Source: an uncultured Bacteroidales bacterium
Lineage (GTDB): Bacteria > Bacteroidota > Bacteroidia > Bacteroidales > UBA932
Assembly (NCBI GenBank): GCA_934725575.1
Contig: CAKVCK010000005.1
Location: forward strand, 1-64,000
DNA length: 64,000 nucleotides
Direction of reading: 5' to 3'
The stretch's first letter is position 1. Every line of letters starts with the position of its first letter. The notes beneath the pieces were generated by a model that saw only the letters and a list, made by a program, of their open reading frames with translations, did not search any database and was not told the DNA's origin. Positions 23,790 to 31,946 of this stretch are shown here, in pieces. Made by a program: the position numbers and the translations under genes.

Positions 23790-24587
23790 CTATCTGTAAA
23801 TCACCAGTTTACGTCCCTCACGGATCATATCGCTCCTGAGGTTGTTCCATCTCTTCAGGTCGGAGACCTTGACACGGTATCTTGCAGCGATTCCACCCAG
23901 CGTGTCGCCCCGACGGATAGTGTAGGTAATCCTGTCGGTGTTCGCCGCCTGCCTCTTCCGCAGCGAGTCCAGCCGGGCCTTCCTAAGCGCCGCCTGCTCC
24001 TGCAGGAACGCCAGCCTCTCCGCCTTCCTCTTGGCCGCCAGCGACCCTATCCGCTCAAACGCGGCCGGAATATTTTCTGAATATTCCTCCTCTGCATTTC
24101 GTAAACTCCTAAGAATCGGAGCGTTGGCAAACGCCGTGGAATCCATCGCGGCCAGCGCCGTCGGACTTGTGGCATAAGCCACTATCGACATATTCCAGTC
24201 GCCATATTCATTGAAGAGTTCCTGCAGGCGGTTAAGGGCTATCTCGGAGGAAATCCGTTCGTCAAACCGAATGTCCGTGGAATCGGAAATCGTACAAGAT
24301 TGACCGGAAGCCGTCAAAAGGGAGCCCTGACTTGGAGCCGTGGAAGACAAGTGCCCCATTCCCCGTATAGCATCCAGCACCGTGAGCGACCATATTCCTT
24401 CCTTCCCGTCGTCCGCCCGCTGGTCCGCAAGCGCCAAAGGCAGGAAAAGGATCCGCTCCGGAATATTCCTACGCCCCAGTTCCATCCGCAGCGAATCGAC
24501 AAACTCCGGCGTGGCGCCCCACCCACGGAGTCCGCACCCCGCAAGCAGCGCCAGACTTATGAATATGCCCCTGAAGATTCCTCTCAT
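23790..24587 (-). CDS. LysM protein with degenerate lytic-transglycosylase-like domain
   Basis: The 265-residue protein has a signal peptide and possible lipobox (LLAGC). A middle domain laid out like the MltD/SLT fold follows: PERILFLPLALADQ where active enzymes have the ALIES motif, then GIWSLTVLDAIRG, DERISSEIALNRLQELFNEYGDWNMSI and VAYATSP. A basic coiled linker and a C-terminal LysM repeat come next (YTIRRGDTLGGIAARYRVKV and LKRWNNL). The catalytic Glu position reads Asp-Gln, so the enzyme is probably inactive and used as a peptidoglycan-binding scaffold. It is the first gene of the operon, 5 bases before the next gene. Confidence 0.8.
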   Translation of the reverse strand: MRGIFRGIFISLALLAGCGLRGWGATPEFVDSLRMELGRRNIPERILFLPLALADQRADDGKEGIWSLTVLDAIRGMGHLSSTAPSQGSLLTASGQSCTISDSTDIRFDERISSEIALNRLQELFNEYGDWNMSIVAYATSPTALAAMDSTAFANAPILRSLRNAEEEYSENIPAAFERIGSLAAKRKAERLAFLQEQAALRKARLDSLRKRQAANTDRITYTIRRGDTLGGIAARYRVKVSDLKRWNNLRSDMIREGRKLVIYR

Positions 24588-24676
24588 CTTATCGTCTTTC
24601 TTTGCCCCCTAAAAATTACTTGCCTATCTAGAATATCTTTTCTTTTACCAATAAAAATCCAAAGGTACGAATTTTT

Positions 24677-24755
24677 CGTGCGCAAAACCCACTGCCTGAC
24701 GCACGAAATCATCAAATTGACTTCCTCGTGCGTGAAAGAGCTGATATTGCGCACG
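24677..24755. promoter_or_regulatory. Two TCGTGCG/CGCACGA dyads, 50 bases apart
   Basis: CGTGCG cores at 24677 and 24727 pair with CGCACG cores at 24700 and 24750. Both dyads have the same 23-base arm spacing and identical outer bases (TCGTGCG ... CGCACGA), while the interiors differ. They lie in the 256-base gap between the LysM operon and the GH97 gene, which are transcribed divergently. This looks like a double operator for a dimeric regulator acting on one or both. Confidence 0.5.
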
Positions 24756-24785
24756 AATTTCCTCTTTTGGGCAGCGAGTTCCCGT

Positions 24786-24817
24786 TTTGGTAAAATTCGG
24801 CAAAATGATTATTTTTG
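24786..24817 (+). promoter_or_regulatory. Promoter of the GH97 gene
   Basis: TTTG at 24786-24789, a 20-base spacer and TATTTTTG at 24810-24817 match the Bacteroidetes consensus. The transcription start should be near 24824, giving a leader of about 20 bases to the ATG at 24844. Confidence 0.65.
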
Positions 24818-24843
24818 AATTTTATTGAAATCAGCTTCATTCT

Positions 24844-26847
24844 ATGGGTAATATGACACTGAAACAGATTCTTTTGACGGCGGCGATGCTCATCTGCTTG
24901 CCTTTGGTGGCCTTCGGGGCGCGGAATAATTGGTCGCTTTCCTCTCCGGACGGGAGGATTGTGGCGGAGATCTCTGCGGGGGGCGGGCTGCGATATTCAA
25001 TAAGCCGCGATGGGGTTGCGCTCCTGACACCTTCTGAGATCTCGATGACTTTTGAGGACGGGACGGTCTTCGGCGGAGCGGACAAGGTTCGCAGGAGCAG
25101 GAAAGGGAGCCACAATGTGAAGGGCATTCCGGCGATGAACTACAAGAAGGCGACCGTGGACGATGTTTACAATTTCCTGACGCTGGAATTCAAGGGGTAC
25201 AACGTGGAGTTCAGGGCGTTCGACAACGGGGTGGCCTACAGGTTCATCTCGACGGCCAAGTCCGGTGAATTCACTGTGAATGACGAGCTTACCGAGTTCA
25301 ATTTCGCCGAGGACTGGACAGCGTGGGTGCCTTATGTCAAGAGCGATGACGGAAAGACATTCAAGCAGCAGTTCGTCAACTCGTTTGAGAACACCTACGA
25401 GCATATTAATTTGTCCGAGATGGATCCCGCGAAGCTGGCGTTCCTTCCGATGACGGTGGACGCGGCTGACGGGGTGAAGATCGTCATCACCGAGTCGGAT
25501 TTGTTCGGATATCCTGGAATGTTCCTCAACGGGCAGGGCGGCAAAAGCCTGAAGAGCGTCCGCGCGCCTTACCCGATCGGGCTGAGACCTAACGGGGTGT
25601 ACGTCTATCAGGATATGGATTACGCCGACTACATCGCCAAGGTCGAGGCCGGGCAGAAGTTCCCGTGGAAGATCATCGGGATCACTTCCGACGCAAAATC
25701 GCTGATGGAGATGGATCTGGTCTGGCAGCTTGCCACTCCGGCGGACGGGAACACGGACTGGAGTTGGGTGAAGCCTGGCAAGGTGGCCTGGGACTGGTGG
25801 AACGACTGGAATCTTTACGGAGTGGATTTCCGCGCGGGAATCAACACGGAGACCTACAAGTACTACATCGACTTCGCTGCCGCGCACGGCATCGAGTACA
25901 TCATTATGGACGAGGGTTGGGCGCAGAGAGCGAAGGCGAACCTGTTCTTGATCAACCCGGACATCAATCTTGAGGAACTCGTCTCCTACGCAGGCGGCAA
26001 GAACGTCGGCATCATCCTCTGGGCCAGCTACAACAGCATCGTGAAGAATCCTGAGAAGGCGATGAGCCACTATGCTCAGATGGGCTTCAAGGGTTTCAAG
26101 ATCGACTTCATCAACAGGGACGACCAACAGGCCGTGAAGTTCTGCGAAAAGATGGCGAAGATCGCCGCCGAGAACCATCTGCTGATCGATTTTCACGGGG
26201 TTTACAAGCCGGCCGGCATCCAGAGAACCTACCCGAATGTGCTTAATTTCGAGGGCGTTGCCGGACTGGAGCAGTTGAAATGGAGTCCGGAAGGCTACGA
26301 CGAGGTCACCTACGATGTGACGATTCCGTTTGTCAGGATGGTGGCCGGACCGATGGATTACACCCAGGGAGCGATGCGCAACGCCATAAAGAAGAACTAC
26401 CACCCTATCGGATCCGAGGCGATGAGCCAGGGAACCCGCTGCCGTCAGCTCGCTGAATATGCCATCTTCGAGGCACCTCTCACGATGCTCTGCGACTCTC
26501 CGTCCAACTATATGTCCGAACCGGAGTGCACGGAGTTCATCGCGGGCTTTCCTACCGTCTGGGACGAGACAGTTCCGATTTGCGGAGAGATCGGTGAATA
26601 TGTCGCCGTGGCCCGCCGCAGCGGAGACACTTGGTACGTCGGAGCGCTGACGAATTGGGACGCGCGCGACCTTACCCTTGACCTAAGCTTCATCGGAGGC
26701 GGGAATATGACCGTCTTCCAAGACGGAATCAACGCCGACAGGGCGGCCAGAGACTATAAGAAAACTTCCGCGAAGATCCCAGCGGACGGGATAGTGAATA
26801 TTCATCTTGCCCCTGGCGGTGGCTGGGTGGCGAGAATCACCAAGTAA
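24844..26847 (+). CDS. Glycoside hydrolase family 97, retaining (alpha-galactosidase-like)
   Basis: The 667-residue secreted enzyme has a signal peptide (LPLVAFGA). The N-terminal GH97 beta domain begins SLSSPDGRI, and the (beta/alpha)8 domain has WDWWNDWN, IIMDEGW and GFKGFKIDFINRDDQ. The C-terminal beta domain ends in WVARITK. In the retaining GH97 branch (BtGH97b type) the nucleophile is the Asp of the IDF motif, here D421, and the acid/base is the Glu of the FEGV motif, here E470. SusB-type inverting enzymes lack that Asp. Alpha-galactosidase is therefore the best guess. It stands alone, not in a SusCD locus. Confidence 0.88.
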   Translation: MGNMTLKQILLTAAMLICLPLVAFGARNNWSLSSPDGRIVAEISAGGGLRYSISRDGVALLTPSEISMTFEDGTVFGGADKVRRSRKGSHNVKGIPAMNYKKATVDDVYNFLTLEFKGYNVEFRAFDNGVAYRFISTAKSGEFTVNDELTEFNFAEDWTAWVPYVKSDDGKTFKQQFVNSFENTYEHINLSEMDPAKLAFLPMTVDAADGVKIVITESDLFGYPGMFLNGQGGKSLKSVRAPYPIGLRPNGVYVYQDMDYADYIAKVEAGQKFPWKIIGITSDAKSLMEMDLVWQLATPADGNTDWSWVKPGKVAWDWWNDWNLYGVDFRAGINTETYKYYIDFAAAHGIEYIIMDEGWAQRAKANLFLINPDINLEELVSYAGGKNVGIILWASYNSIVKNPEKAMSHYAQMGFKGFKIDFINRDDQQAVKFCEKMAKIAAENHLLIDFHGVYKPAGIQRTYPNVLNFEGVAGLEQLKWSPEGYDEVTYDVTIPFVRMVAGPMDYTQGAMRNAIKKNYHPIGSEAMSQGTRCRQLAEYAIFEAPLTMLCDSPSNYMSEPECTEFIAGFPTVWDETVPICGEIGEYVAVARRSGDTWYVGALTNWDARDLTLDLSFIGGGNMTVFQDGINADRAARDYKKTSAKIPADGIVNIHLAPGGGWVARITK

Positions 26848-26918
26848 TAAGTTCTGCCCAAAGGTTTGCACCTTAGAAATATGTGGCGACTTGTTTTCTT
26901 AAAAGAAGTTTTTGGTTT

Positions 26919-27794
26919 ATGAGAAGAATATTATTGTTAGTGACCGCTGTCATCACTGTTTTGGCACTGTCCGGAATCAAGGCGGAGGCCAAGAGTGAGA
27001 AAACCAGCGTGATGTCGTTCAACATCCGGATCCAGTTCCCGTCGGACACCGGAAAGTACAATTGGGAAAGCAGGAAGGCCGGATGCGTCAAGGCGATCAG
27101 GAAATATCTTCCCGACATTATCGGTCTCCAAGAGGTGACGCCAGGGCAGAAGTCCTTCTTGATGAACGAGTTGAAAAAGTACATTATGATCGACGGCAAC
27201 GGAAAACCCGGAACCGTCAACCAGGATTCCGAGTTCGGCTTCAACCCGATCTTCTTCCTTGCCGACAGGTTCGAGCTGCTGGACTACGGCACATTCTGGC
27301 TCAACGAGGACCAGACTCCCGAAAAAAAAGGATGGGACGCTGAATATATAAGGACGGCCAATTGGGTCAAGCTTCGGTTCAGGAAGTCCGGACAGATAAT
27401 ATTCCTTTTCAACACTCATTTTGACAATACGGGAGCGAAGGCGCGGCAGGAAAGCGCGGCCCTGATGGTGGAAAAGATCAAGGAGATCGCCGGGGACAAT
27501 GCGGTCGTGTTTATGACAGGCGACCTCAACACTTCCGGTGAAGACAAAGCCCTGAAAGCTTTGGCCACATACCTTAAGGAATCCGCCAAGACAGTGAAAA
27601 AGGCCGACAACACGCCTTCGTTCAATGATTTCGGGCGCAAGGGAGCCAAACCCCAACGGCTTGACCACATCTTCTACCGCAACGCCGAGGCGCGGACGTT
27701 CAATGTCATTGATGAGCAGAAATTCGGTGTGAAATATATTTCCGACCATTATCCGGTGGTCTCGGAGTTTGACATCGAACTCCCGAAAGACTGA
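26919..27794 (+). CDS. Secreted endonuclease/exonuclease/phosphatase-fold protein
   Basis: I chose the ATG at 26919 because it begins a clean signal peptide (MRRILLLVTAVITVLALSG); the frame is open further up. The 291-residue protein has the family motifs in order: VMSFNIRIQ, IIGLQEVTP, FNTHFDNTGAKARQ, FMTGDLNTS, QRLDHIFYR and ISDHYPVVSEF. They supply the metal-binding Glu, the Asp-x-Asn pair and the final Asp-His. It hydrolyses a phosphodiester or phosphate monoester outside the cytoplasm. The substrate (sphingolipid head group, nucleic acid or inositol phosphate) cannot be told from sequence. Confidence 0.85.
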   Translation: MRRILLLVTAVITVLALSGIKAEAKSEKTSVMSFNIRIQFPSDTGKYNWESRKAGCVKAIRKYLPDIIGLQEVTPGQKSFLMNELKKYIMIDGNGKPGTVNQDSEFGFNPIFFLADRFELLDYGTFWLNEDQTPEKKGWDAEYIRTANWVKLRFRKSGQIIFLFNTHFDNTGAKARQESAALMVEKIKEIAGDNAVVFMTGDLNTSGEDKALKALATYLKESAKTVKKADNTPSFNDFGRKGAKPQRLDHIFYRNAEARTFNVIDEQKFGVKYISDHYPVVSEFDIELPKD

Positions 27795-27858
27795 TAAATT
27801 AAGATGGCGGCAATCACCATCAAAAGTAAGATAAAGTATTAGAAGCTGAATATAAGAA

Positions 27859-28764
27859 ATGGAATCCCAATTCAGGCAAAAGGAACTGTACAAGGAAAGC
27901 ATTCTGAATCAGGTGAAGGAGATCCGCGCATCCTCCGATGACATAGGTTGCCCCTACTGCGGACAACCTGTGAAGAAAAGTTGGGAATGGTGTCCGGCCT
28001 GCGGACATTCGCTTGTGGATTGGTGCACGTTCTGCGGAGCGGATATTCCTCGCGGAGAGGATGAATGTCCGGAATGCGGAATGAGCAGGGGCGGAATTGT
28101 CTGTCCGAAATGCGGGACCAGGAACGCCGGCGGTTTCTGCAGGAAATGCAATGAGCCGTTGACACTTGCGGCGAAGAAGGAACTGGAGAGGGCGTTGAAG
28201 GATCCGCAGTTTGTCAAGGCGGCGGAACTGGCGGTCCAGGCGGCGGAGTTGCTGGCGAGGATCGAGATGGAGGACGCTCCGGAAGAGGAGGTCAAAAAGG
28301 AGATTGAGTTGCCGGAGGATATCCTCAGGCTCAAGGAGTTGCTGGGGAAGACTACGCTTCGGCAGACCGGGGAGGTTGCTGAGCCAGTCGAGGCACCGGC
28401 CCTTCGACAAGCTCAGGGACCAGACGGAAAGCAAACCCAGCGACTGGACGGAAAACAACAACAGGCACAAAGACCGAAGAGCAAGGCGGAGCTGCGGGCT
28501 GAATATTCAAAGATCAAGGCGGAGTTGGACAAGGCTCTGAATGAGATGCTTCCACCAGCGGGATCCACTCCGCAGGAGCAACGGAACTATTTCTCGGCCA
28601 GAAAGTTGCCTGTGGAGAAGATCATCCAGACAAAGACCAGAGAAGCCTGGGTCTGCAACTTCTGCGGATGCTGGCACAATTGCCCGAGCGAGTGCTGCGA
28701 ACCGTGGCACGGCGGGAAATGGGTCTGCGAATATAAGGAAGAGAAGATACTGGATTTCATATAA
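27859..28764 (+). CDS. Zinc-ribbon protein at the head of the kinase/AAA+ cluster
   Basis: The 301-residue protein has three consecutive zinc ribbons at about residues 31-99 (CPYC...CPAC, CTFC...CPEC, CPKC...CRKC). A helical region follows, and a C-terminal Cys/His-rich segment (CNFCGCWHNCPSECC, then HGGKWVC) forms a fourth probable metal site. Residues of about 174-187 (AEPVEAPALRQAQGP) are encoded by a dispersed palindromic DNA element at 28378-28418, and the following 20 residues are Gln-rich. No signal peptide is present, so it is cytoplasmic. The kinase gene begins 35 bases downstream, suggesting one operon. It could be an adaptor or kinase substrate. Confidence 0.75.
   Translation: MESQFRQKELYKESILNQVKEIRASSDDIGCPYCGQPVKKSWEWCPACGHSLVDWCTFCGADIPRGEDECPECGMSRGGIVCPKCGTRNAGGFCRKCNEPLTLAAKKELERALKDPQFVKAAELAVQAAELLARIEMEDAPEEEVKKEIELPEDILRLKELLGKTTLRQTGEVAEPVEAPALRQAQGPDGKQTQRLDGKQQQAQRPKSKAELRAEYSKIKAELDKALNEMLPPAGSTPQEQRNYFSARKLPVEKIIQTKTREAWVCNFCGCWHNCPSECCEPWHGGKWVCEYKEEKILDFI
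28378..28418. repeat. REP-like palindrome inside the zinc-ribbon gene
   Basis: CTGAGCCAGTCGAGG and its imperfect complement CCTTCGACAAGCTCAG form a hairpin with a short loop. The element lies in frame and codes for AEPVEAPALRQAQGP. It belongs to the dispersed family also found at 31991, 41731, 52250, 56049 and 60064. Confidence 0.75.
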
Positions 28765-28799
28765 TAGCATAGGTCAGAACAGATTACAGCGAAGATATT

Positions 28800-31700
28800 A
28801 TGGTAAGCACAATAGCGGATAGCGGCACTGCGGTCGCCGGCCTCACGGAAACCAGCACACAAAGGACTGAATCGGCTTCGGACAGCCCAAGACAGGGCAC
28901 ACAGAAGGCCACTTTCACTTGCGGGACAACAGGTACGGCAACCCCTGACGGAACAGCAGACAAGGCAGCGAATATCCAGACTAAAGAAGAGGTCACACTC
29001 GGAGGCGTTCGCTACAGCGTTGACAGACTGATCGGCAACGGAGGCGAGGCCGAGGTGTACGTGGTAAGCTCTCCGAAAGGGGACTTCGCCTTGAAACTGT
29101 ACCGCCGTGGCAATGGCGTACGCAAGGATATTCTTAAAAGACTGGAGCGGCTGAAAGGGAAGGCCGCGATCGTGGATATTCTTGAGACAGGGGCGGTCAA
29201 TGTCGGTGGCGAGGACAGAGGTTATGTACTGATGCCGCTGTGCAAGGATGGCTCGGTGGCGACATACGACCTCAGGAAGAACGCCGCGGAGATCCTCCAG
29301 ATCACCGCTATGATCGCCAGAAACCTCAGCGAGCTGCACAAGGTCGGACTGCTGCACAAGGATGTCAAACCAGAAAACATACTCTACACTGACAAGGCAT
29401 CTGGCTTGGTCGTGCTTTCGGATTTCGGCATCGCCGACATTCTCGGAGAAGACGGAAGTGTCAACACTCCGCAATCCAGAACCGTGATTTATGCGGCACC
29501 TGAACTCTACGCCAACACGACCAGAATTGGAGATGTCACCTATGCGATAATGACGGCCGCGTCGGACTACTACGCCCTCGGAATGTCCGTACTCTCTATG
29601 TGGATGGGCGACAGCGAGTTCCGCAAGAAGGAACCCGAACTGGTGAAACTCAAGATCCAGGGCAAGCTGCCAGTGCCGGACAACATGCCAGAGCCCCTGA
29701 GGACCATCACCAGAGGGCTTCTGGTCGGTAAGCCGGAGAACAGATGGAGCTACGACGAGATCAGAAGAACTCTTGAGGGAGAGAAGATACCTGTGGTGGA
29801 AGACGTTGAGATCCTGAGGGTTGTCTTCGATTCGGGAAAGAACAAGATCGCTCACACGACCAAGGAGCTGGCTCAGTTCATGATGGAGGACCAGACCCTT
29901 GGTACCGCCTACCTCTACAAAGGAAAGATCAGTTCCTGGATCAGCAGGGTCATGCCTGAGATGGAAGTGAAGTTGAACAACATCGTGGAAAGGGTCTATC
30001 CGAAGAACCAGGTGGCCGGACTCTACGCCGCCGCGCTCGCTCTGGACCCGCAACTGCCGTTCTATTCCCGTGACGGGAAGGTCTGCGTGAATGTCAACAA
30101 ACTTCTCAACGGGGACAGCGGCTTCGCTTCGACCCTGGGAGACAGAAGTAACCCGATCTACCTTTATTGCGAGGCGCGGCAAGGGAAAAAGGAGGCTGAC
30201 GGTTTATATTCACGAACCTGCAATGCCTTGAAAGACAGCTTCGGCTACGCCAGGAGCGTGATTGTCTGGGGAGTGTATGACCGGAAATATTTCCGGACCC
30301 TGCAAGGCAAGAAGACAGGCAAGGAGGACAAGTTCACCGATGTGGACTGCTACAACATCACGGATGTGGTGAAATTCTGCTCCGACTACAGGGTCGTGGC
30401 GGATGAGGACAAGCAGTTCCTCTGCTCCCTCGGGTTCGCCGAGATGGTCAGGGTATTCTCCGAGAAGGACGCCGACAGATTGATCCAGGTACGCAAAGGC
30501 ATCAAGGACTACGAGATGCTGTACAGACTGGTCATCCAGACCATCAACCCGGCGGCGGACATCAGCCTGATCACAGACCCGAAAGACCCTAACTACGCGA
30601 TGGACGGGGAGTCGATCGGACTGCTCATAAATGTCGCATTCTGCGCCTACCGCAGCGTCTTCGACAGCGAAAGGGACAAGATGTACAAGGATTGGTACTC
30701 AGACATCAATCCATATTCGGGGATGTGCCCGGCCTCGCTGGCTGATCTGCTGCTCAAGTCGTTCCAAGGCGACTACAAGGACTCCTACCTGCACAAGTTC
30801 TTCCTCAGCAAGGGAGACAGGTTCGCGGCACAGGACAAATGGGTTGCCTACTGCACGGACTACGACAGCCCGGACAACATCGGAAAATCAGGCCCTTACA
30901 ATGAAGACATCGCTATGATGAAGGCGGCCGAAGGACTTGCCGACGGTGCGTTTTTCTATTTTCCGGCCTCAGGAGAGACCGTTTACTATCTTGACGATCT
31001 GAAGAAGATCAAGAAAGACGAGATCTGTGAGGCTCTTGACTTCTACGCCCTGGATGCCTGGCTTGCCGTCAAGCTGCAGGAGAATCCCAAGAGGGATCTG
31101 AGCAAGCGGCTGACCTACGAGAGATTCACGGTCAAGTACCTGAAACTCATAGGAAAATACGACAAGGATGATGAGAATTTCAAGCGCTACAACGAGGCCA
31201 CGACAGCGGTCGGATGGCATCAGTTCCGGCCGCCAGTCCTGCTTCTGGGACTGTTGGAGAAGATCGCGGCCGTGATCCTTTGGCTCATACCGTGCCTTGC
31301 GATGCTGCTTATGCTCGTCATCGGTGCCTTAGACTATCCTGTCTTGGACAATGTCGGTAAATCAGTCTATTGGGTCTGGGGAGGAGGAATCGTGTTCCCG
31401 CTGCTGCTGAACATATTCTTCTACAACAGAAATTACGACAGGAATCTGTTCACCTACATATTCAGATTCATCATCCTTACTGTCGCGGTGTATTTCCTCT
31501 GCAAATGGTTCCTCGGCAGGTACATCATCTATGTGACAATCGTGGCTGTGGTGGCGGCGATAGCGTGGTTCGCCAAGCAGATGTTCTCCCGTGACGAGGG
31601 TGCCTCCGAACTGAGGAAGATGTGTAATCCGAGCGAGGACCAGACTATTCTGGAGCCACTGCATTATGCTTTTGATCTTGGCGAGGACAACTTCGTCTCA

Positions 31701-31946
31701 TCGTTGTTCGCCAACGAGAAGTTCTACCGGTCCAAGTACCTGAAAAGCCTGCTGCACAAGCTGAAGCATTTGGTGCTGGGGGCGATAACCGCTTTCCTGC
31801 TGCTCTTCCCTATCGCGTTCATTCCTCGGATCGGCGACACTGAGAACATTACGGAAAAACATCCGAAAATCGGAAACACCATCAACAAAATAACAGAAAA
31901 GGTCAATGAAAACGTGTCAGAAGTGCGGGAAGACGAACAGAAATGA
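28800..31946 (+). CDS. Membrane-anchored eukaryote-like Ser/Thr protein kinase
   Basis: The 1048-residue protein opens with a 60-residue Thr/Ser/Ala-rich tail. A kinase domain follows at about residues 72-335: Gly loop GNGGEAEVY (79-87), K99 in FALKLYRR, the catalytic loop HKDVKPEN (D188, N193), DFG at 208-210 and AAPEL. The conserved Arg of HRD is Lys. A region of about 450 residues with no family I know comes next, then five candidate membrane helices between about 815 and 1025. The N-terminal kinase is therefore probably cytoplasmic. The end overlaps the AAA+ gene by 41 bases, a strong sign of co-translation. It should phosphorylate partners that the FHA protein reads and the PP2C resets. 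Confidence 0.88.
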   Translation: MVSTIADSGTAVAGLTETSTQRTESASDSPRQGTQKATFTCGTTGTATPDGTADKAANIQTKEEVTLGGVRYSVDRLIGNGGEAEVYVVSSPKGDFALKLYRRGNGVRKDILKRLERLKGKAAIVDILETGAVNVGGEDRGYVLMPLCKDGSVATYDLRKNAAEILQITAMIARNLSELHKVGLLHKDVKPENILYTDKASGLVVLSDFGIADILGEDGSVNTPQSRTVIYAAPELYANTTRIGDVTYAIMTAASDYYALGMSVLSMWMGDSEFRKKEPELVKLKIQGKLPVPDNMPEPLRTITRGLLVGKPENRWSYDEIRRTLEGEKIPVVEDVEILRVVFDSGKNKIAHTTKELAQFMMEDQTLGTAYLYKGKISSWISRVMPEMEVKLNNIVERVYPKNQVAGLYAAALALDPQLPFYSRDGKVCVNVNKLLNGDSGFASTLGDRSNPIYLYCEARQGKKEADGLYSRTCNALKDSFGYARSVIVWGVYDRKYFRTLQGKKTGKEDKFTDVDCYNITDVVKFCSDYRVVADEDKQFLCSLGFAEMVRVFSEKDADRLIQVRKGIKDYEMLYRLVIQTINPAADISLITDPKDPNYAMDGESIGLLINVAFCAYRSVFDSERDKMYKDWYSDINPYSGMCPASLADLLLKSFQGDYKDSYLHKFFLSKGDRFAAQDKWVAYCTDYDSPDNIGKSGPYNEDIAMMKAAEGLADGAFFYFPASGETVYYLDDLKKIKKDEICEALDFYALDAWLAVKLQENPKRDLSKRLTYERFTVKYLKLIGKYDKDDENFKRYNEATTAVGWHQFRPPVLLLGLLEKIAAVILWLIPCLAMLLMLVIGALDYPVLDNVGKSVYWVWGGGIVFPLLLNIFFYNRNYDRNLFTYIFRFIILTVAVYFLCKWFLGRYIIYVTIVAVVAAIAWFAKQMFSRDEGASELRKMCNPSEDQTILEPLHYAFDLGEDNFVSSLFANEKFYRSKYLKSLLHKLKHLVLGAITAFLLLFPIAFIPRIGDTENITEKHPKIGNTINKITEKVNENVSEVREDEQK

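Noticed and set aside
24997..26403. Long open frame on the minus strand inside the GH97 gene
   Set aside because: It is an antisense shadow of a GC-rich gene whose plus-strand product has clear GH97 motifs; the antisense translation is low in hydrophobic pattern and has no domain.
28587..30182. 531-codon open frame antisense to the kinase gene
   Set aside because: The plus strand encodes a canonical kinase with all motifs, and the minus frame is a compositional shadow.
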